From positions 124,001 through 188,000 of the forward strand of contig CAZDWC010000002.1 in assembly GCA_964509075.1 (NCBI GenBank): a stretch of DNA of 64,000 nt. Direction: 5' to 3'. Positions within the stretch are counted from its first letter, which is position 1. Every line of letters starts with the position of its first letter. A program made the position numbers and the translations under genes. Under the pieces are notes generated by a model that saw only the letters and a list, made by a program, of their open reading frames with translations, searched no databases and was not told where the DNA came from. Positions 60,288 through 64,000 of the stretch are shown piece after piece. Origin of the DNA: UBA7239 sp964509075 (GTDB lineage: Bacteria > Pseudomonadota > Gammaproteobacteria > Pseudomonadales > UBA7239).

Positions 60288-62822
60288 ATGCAGAAAGAAA
60301 AAATCGTTGTCGTCGGCAACGGCATGGTCGGCCATCATTTTGTCGAGCAAATCATGCACGACCCACGCTATGACATTACTGTCATCGGCGCAGAACCTCG
60401 CCCTGCCTATGATCGCGTGCATCTCTCTGCCGTGTTTGCAGGCAGCACACCTGCCGATCTAGCACTGGCACACCGCGAGGATTATGAAGCAGCGGGCGTT
60501 CATGCCGTGTTTGGCGAAGCGGTCACCGCCATCGACCGCGCAAACAAACAGGTTGTCACCGCGCTCGGGCGCAGTTTTGCCTACGACAAGCTGGTACTCG
60601 CCACCGGCTCCTACCCGTTTGTACCGCCTGTGCCCGGCCATGACAACGAGCGCTGCTTTGTCTATCGCACCATTGATGATCTCGGCGCCATTCGCGCAGC
60701 CGCAAAGGATTCAAAAGTCGGTGTAGTGGTCGGCGGTGGTTTGCTGGGGCTCGAAGCCGCGAACGCGCTGCGCAATCTGGGGCTGGAAACCCATGTCGTG
60801 CAATTTGCCGGGCAATTGATGGAAGCACAGGTCGATGCCGATGGCGGCACCATTCTGCGCCGCAAGATTGAAGAGCTCGGCATCCATGTGCACACCAACA
60901 AGAACACACAGAAAATTATTGGGCACAAAGATGATTCCATGGAAATGCAGTTTGCCGACGGGGAAAGCTTGCACACGGACATGATCATCTTTTCTGCCGG
61001 TGTGAGGCCTGATGACAAACTGGCACGCGAGGCCGGCCTGAATATTGGCGAACGCGGCGGCATTGTCATCGACTACCACTGCAAAACCAGCGACACCGAT
61101 ATTTTTGCCATCGGCGAGTGCGCATTGTGGGGCGGAAAACTGTTCGGCCTGGTGGCACCTGGTTACCAGATGGCGAAAGTCGCTGCCGATGCACTCAAGG
61201 GTGGCGAATTATGTTTCAACGGCGCCGACATGAGTACCAAACTGAAATTGCTGGGTGTGGATGTGGGCTCGATTGGTGATTCACACGCACGCACGCCGGG
61301 CAGCAAAAGCTATCGCATTGTCGATGAGCATGCAGGCGTCTACAAAAAAGTGGTGACCGATGCCGACGCCAAACATGTACTCGGCGCAGTACTGATCGGC
61401 GACAACAGCGATTACGACACCCTGCTGCAATACACACTGAACGGTATCGAGATTGCCGGCAACCCGCTCGCGCTGATCATGCCTACCGGTGACAACAAGC
61501 CAGTGCTGGGCCCTGCAGCACTGCCAATGACAGCCACCATTTGCTCTTGCCTCAACGTCAGCAAGCAAAATATCTGCGACAGTATTGCCGCCGGTTGCTG
61601 TTCGGTGGCCGACGTGAAAGCGGCAACCAAGGCCAGCACGGGCTGTGGCGGCTGCGCAGCCCTGCTCAAGAATGTCGTCGAGCATGAACTGAGCGCACGC
61701 GGTGTCGAAGTCAGCAAGGCGCTGTGCGAACATTTTGCCTACACCCGCCAGGAACTGTTCCATCTGGCAAAAATCAACAACTACACAAGCTTTGAAGAAA
61801 TGCTGCGCTGGCACGGCACCGGGCATGGCTGCGACATCTGCAAACCTACCGTCGGCTCCATACTCGCCTCGCTCAACAATGAATATGTATTGGGGAAAAA
61901 ACTGGTACAACTGCAGGACACCAACGACACCTTTCTCGCCAACATGCAGAAAGACGGCAGCTTCTCGGTGGTGCCGCGCATGGCAGGTGGCGAAGTCACG
62001 CCAGATGGTTTGATCGCTGTTGGTCAGGTGGCAAAAAAATACAATCTCTACACCAAGATCACTGGCGGCCAACGCGTGGATCTGTTCGGTGCACGCGTGC
62101 ATGAGTTGCCGTTGATCTGGAAAGAACTGATTGATGCCGGCTTTGAAACCGGGCACGCCTACGGCAAATCCGTGCGCACAGTGAAATCCTGTGTCGGCTC
62201 CACCTGGTGCCGCTACGGCGTGCAGGATTCCGTCGGCATGGCCATCAGGATCGAGAATCGCTACAAAGGTTTGCGCGCACCGCACAAGCTGAAATTCGCC
62301 GTCTCCGGCTGCACACGCGAATGCGCGGAAGCGCAAAGCAAGGATGTCGGCATCATCGCCACGGAAAAAGGCTGGAACCTGTACCTTTGCGGCAATGGCG
62401 GCATGCGCCCGCGCCACGCAGAACTGTTTGCCACCGATCTCGATGACGAAACACTGATTCGCTACATTGATCGCTTCCTGATGTTTTATGTTGAAACAGC
62501 AGACCGCCTGCAACGCACTTCCGTGTGGCGCGAGAATCTGGAAGGTGGACTGGATTATCTGCGTGAGGTGGTGATCAACGACTCACTGGGTATGGCCGCC
62601 GAACTGGAACAACGAATGGCACATGTCGTTGCGACTTATCAATGTGAATGGAGAACCACCATCAACGATGCGGAAAAGCTGAAACGTTTCCGTTCGTTCA
62701 TCAACGCGCCGGAAGCGCCCGACAACAACATTGTCTTTGTCAGTGAACGGCAGCAGATTCGCCCCGCCACTGCCGAGGAAAAACAATCCCTGCGCATCCC
62801 TGCACGAGAACTTGCTGTATGA
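60288..62822 (+). CDS. nirB: NADH-dependent nitrite reductase, large subunit
   Basis: Cytoplasmic siroheme enzyme that reduces nitrite to ammonium. The 844-residue product has an FAD motif (KIVVVGNGMVGHHFVEQI) and an NADH motif (VGVVVGGGLLGLEAANAL). A BFD-like [2Fe-2S] domain near residues 417-470 follows (CSCLNVSKQNIC...CGGC). The nitrite/sulfite reductase domain ligates siroheme-[4Fe-4S] through Cys635, Cys641, Cys675 and Cys679. ATG 60288 follows GAGG, and an in-frame start at 59997 would cross the sigma-54 promoter and is rejected. The stop overlaps nirD in an ATGA. The siroheme gene cysG is not nearby. Confidence 0.96.
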   Translation: MQKEKIVVVGNGMVGHHFVEQIMHDPRYDITVIGAEPRPAYDRVHLSAVFAGSTPADLALAHREDYEAAGVHAVFGEAVTAIDRANKQVVTALGRSFAYDKLVLATGSYPFVPPVPGHDNERCFVYRTIDDLGAIRAAAKDSKVGVVVGGGLLGLEAANALRNLGLETHVVQFAGQLMEAQVDADGGTILRRKIEELGIHVHTNKNTQKIIGHKDDSMEMQFADGESLHTDMIIFSAGVRPDDKLAREAGLNIGERGGIVIDYHCKTSDTDIFAIGECALWGGKLFGLVAPGYQMAKVAADALKGGELCFNGADMSTKLKLLGVDVGSIGDSHARTPGSKSYRIVDEHAGVYKKVVTDADAKHVLGAVLIGDNSDYDTLLQYTLNGIEIAGNPLALIMPTGDNKPVLGPAALPMTATICSCLNVSKQNICDSIAAGCCSVADVKAATKASTGCGGCAALLKNVVEHELSARGVEVSKALCEHFAYTRQELFHLAKINNYTSFEEMLRWHGTGHGCDICKPTVGSILASLNNEYVLGKKLVQLQDTNDTFLANMQKDGSFSVVPRMAGGEVTPDGLIAVGQVAKKYNLYTKITGGQRVDLFGARVHELPLIWKELIDAGFETGHAYGKSVRTVKSCVGSTWCRYGVQDSVGMAIRIENRYKGLRAPHKLKFAVSGCTRECAEAQSKDVGIIATEKGWNLYLCGNGGMRPRHAELFATDLDDETLIRYIDRFLMFYVETADRLQRTSVWRENLEGGLDYLREVVINDSLGMAAELEQRMAHVVATYQCEWRTTINDAEKLKRFRSFINAPEAPDNNIVFVSERQQIRPATAEEKQSLRIPARELAV

Positions 62823-63187
62823 ACACTGCCACTGCCGAACAAATGCACGCCCCATCGCCTGGTGAATGGGTCGATATCTGCCACGTGAATGATCTGGTTC
62901 CCAACTCCGGCATCAGCGCCTTGATTGATGACAGACAAGCCGCCATTTTCTACGTGCCGGATGCATCGCCTGCCGTGTATGCGCTGGACAACTGGTGTCC
63001 GGCAGCCGGCGCCAACCTGCTGTCACGCGGCATGGTGGGCGACATCAAGGGCCAACTGGTTGTGGCCTCACCGCTGTACAAGGAGCACTATGTGCTCAGC
63101 AGCGGTGCATGTCTGGAAAAACCGCTCAGTGTGCGTGTGTGGCCGGTGTGTGTACAAGGTGAACGCGTGTTGCTGCAGACACCGTAG
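62819..63187 (+). CDS. nirD: Nitrite reductase small subunit NirD
   Basis: A 122-residue Rieske-fold partner of NirB. The sequence DICHVNDLVPNSGISALID...NWCPAAGANLLSRGMVGDIKGQLVVASPLYKEHYVL keeps the Rieske topology. The CxH-CxxH cluster ligands are missing, as is normal for NirD, so it is structural and not redox-active. It overlaps the end of nirB by four bases and must be co-translated. It converges on a DUF1295 gene with 19 bases between stops and no clear terminator. Confidence 0.93.
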   Translation: MNTATAEQMHAPSPGEWVDICHVNDLVPNSGISALIDDRQAAIFYVPDASPAVYALDNWCPAAGANLLSRGMVGDIKGQLVVASPLYKEHYVLSSGACLEKPLSVRVWPVCVQGERVLLQTP

Positions 63188-63206
63188 GTAACGGCATGCC
63201 GTGACT

Positions 63207-63971
63207 CTACAAAACAAACGGCAACACTGCTTTTCGCTCCGCTGGATAATCCGCAAAGTGCTCGCGATACCAGCGGTGCGATGACAAGGCCTTCGGAATC
63301 AGGTTGGCCGCCGTAAAGCAGACAAATGCGAACGCTGGCAGTGACCAGCCGGCCAGCGCAAATCCCGTCCATTGCAACATCTCACCAAGATAATTCGGAC
63401 AGGATACAAAACGATAAGCACCGCCATGCGGAATCTTGTAACCGGTTTCCCCCGGCTGGCGCAGGTTGCGCAGAATGGAGTCCGATTGTTTCGCCAATGC
63501 AAACCCAGCGACAAACAACAACAACCCCAGAATAAAACGCGGGTCCGTCAACCACGCATCACCGTGCAGATGTGAACCCAGTTGCGATAGAAACCAACCG
63601 TTCAGCGCACCATTGGCGGCATTGAAGGCCACACCAAACAGCAACAGGATAATCTTGTACTGCGCGCCGGGTTTCACCCGCAACTGGAAAGGATAGATAA
63701 ATGCGCGGTGGAAATAGTGAATCTGGTAAATGGCGAAAAGCATCAAGGGAGCAATTGCCAACCGGTGTTCACCTTGCCAATAAAACCACAACATGCAGGC
63801 AAACGATGGCAGCTCCAGAATGAACCAGCCCAATCGCATGTTGACACCCGGACCCCAGCCTTCGCGCTCCTGCTTGCCATACGGCGCAGAGACAAACATC
63901 AGAATCAGGAACAACAACAAGGCTGCTGCAAAGACTCCCTGCAACAACGCATCAAATATCGCCATACTCAT
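63207..63971 (-). CDS. DUF1295/steroid 5-alpha-reductase family membrane protein
   Basis: A 254-residue polytopic protein with about six helices. The C-terminal signature GYKIPHGGAYRFVSCPNYLGEMLQWTGFAL is characteristic of 3-oxo-5-alpha-steroid 4-dehydrogenase and DUF1295 proteins, with the NADPH-binding C-terminal region ending SSHRWYREHFADYPAERKAVLPFVL. AAGGAG precedes the ATG. A reductase acting on a steroid-like enone or polyprenoid is suggested by family only. The upstream neighbour lies outside the window. Confidence 0.85.
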   Translation of the reverse strand: MSMAIFDALLQGVFAAALLLFLILMFVSAPYGKQEREGWGPGVNMRLGWFILELPSFACMLWFYWQGEHRLAIAPLMLFAIYQIHYFHRAFIYPFQLRVKPGAQYKIILLLFGVAFNAANGALNGWFLSQLGSHLHGDAWLTDPRFILGLLLFVAGFALAKQSDSILRNLRQPGETGYKIPHGGAYRFVSCPNYLGEMLQWTGFALAGWSLPAFAFVCFTAANLIPKALSSHRWYREHFADYPAERKAVLPFVL

Positions 63972-64000
63972 CGCACAACACTCCTTTCGTGTTACCCCAT

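Noticed and set aside
61281..62513. 410-residue open frame antisense to nirB
   Set aside because: The sense strand has all siroheme and Fe-S ligands of NirB, and the antisense frame has no recognisable domain.
1..64000. tRNA, rRNA, CRISPR, IS element, riboswitch
   Set aside because: I inspected the intergenic gaps by eye, and none showed a cloverleaf, regular spacer-repeat array, transposase or known aptamer pattern. A covariance-model scan would be needed to exclude small RNAs.

Overview
The window looks like the chromosome of a free-living, aerobic gammaproteobacterium. It carries gammaproteobacterial housekeeping blocks in an order close to that of Pseudomonas: der-bamB-yfgM-hisS-ispG-rodZ-pilF-rlmN-ndk, mreCD-maf-rng-yhdP, nadD-rsfS-rlmH-mrdA-mrdB-mltB-rlpA, and the divergent sdhE/ygfZ pair. 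Two cytochromes P450, a MaoC hydratase, a DUF1295 steroid-reductase-like protein, an NhaD antiporter and a thrombospondin type 3 calcium-binding secreted protein suggest a marine or environmental relative of Cellvibrionales or Spongiibacteraceae. That placement is inference. No tRNA, rRNA, CRISPR array, insertion sequence or prophage was seen.

Layout. 1-9009 (minus strand): ribosome assembly GTPase, outer-membrane assembly, HisRS, isoprenoid synthesis, cell shape, pilus biogenesis, rRNA methylation and NDP kinase, with 4-base ATGA overlaps joining yfgM to bamB and pilF to rodZ. 9286-13828: an Fe-S type APS reductase, a large kinase-remnant/HDOD/GAF protein, miaB and a DUF1820 gene. 13839-21202: mreC, mreD, maf, rng, yhdP, without mreB next to mreC. 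mreC appears to begin at a rare ATC codon. 21203-24629 (minus): opgC, hldE, a MaoC hydratase and a small membrane protein. 24798-34823 (plus): nhaD, nadD, rsfS with a histone H1-like tail, rlmH, the elongasome pair mrdA-mrdB, the wall enzymes mltB and rlpA, and nadB. 34994-38557: a secreted delta-60/TSP3 repeat protein with two inserted copies of a second module. 38630-43594: sdhE, ygfZ, an HDOD protein, a membrane Ser/Thr kinase and a P450. 43732-49398: a GNAT and a nitrilase gene followed by the oxidative pentose phosphate genes gnd, zwf and pgl, with a globin-like/membrane pair on the opposite strand between gnd and zwf. 49400-52433: a YebC-family protein, two small proteins and a second P450.

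52532-63187 is a nitrate assimilation island: nirB-nirD on the plus strand and, divergently, a nitrate/nitrite MFS transporter, a PP2C phosphatase-Ser/Thr kinase fusion, a molybdopterin nitrate reductase and a DmsB-DmsC fusion. I found sigma-54 (-24/-12) promoter matches for all three apparent transcription units, with NtrC-like sites upstream, which fits nitrogen-limitation control. The most interesting point is the apparent coupling of a cytoplasmic, assimilatory-type nitrate reductase to a single-chain, membrane-anchored four-cluster ferredoxin that could draw electrons from quinol, in a locus that also encodes its own kinase/phosphatase. The window ends with a DUF1295 membrane protein.
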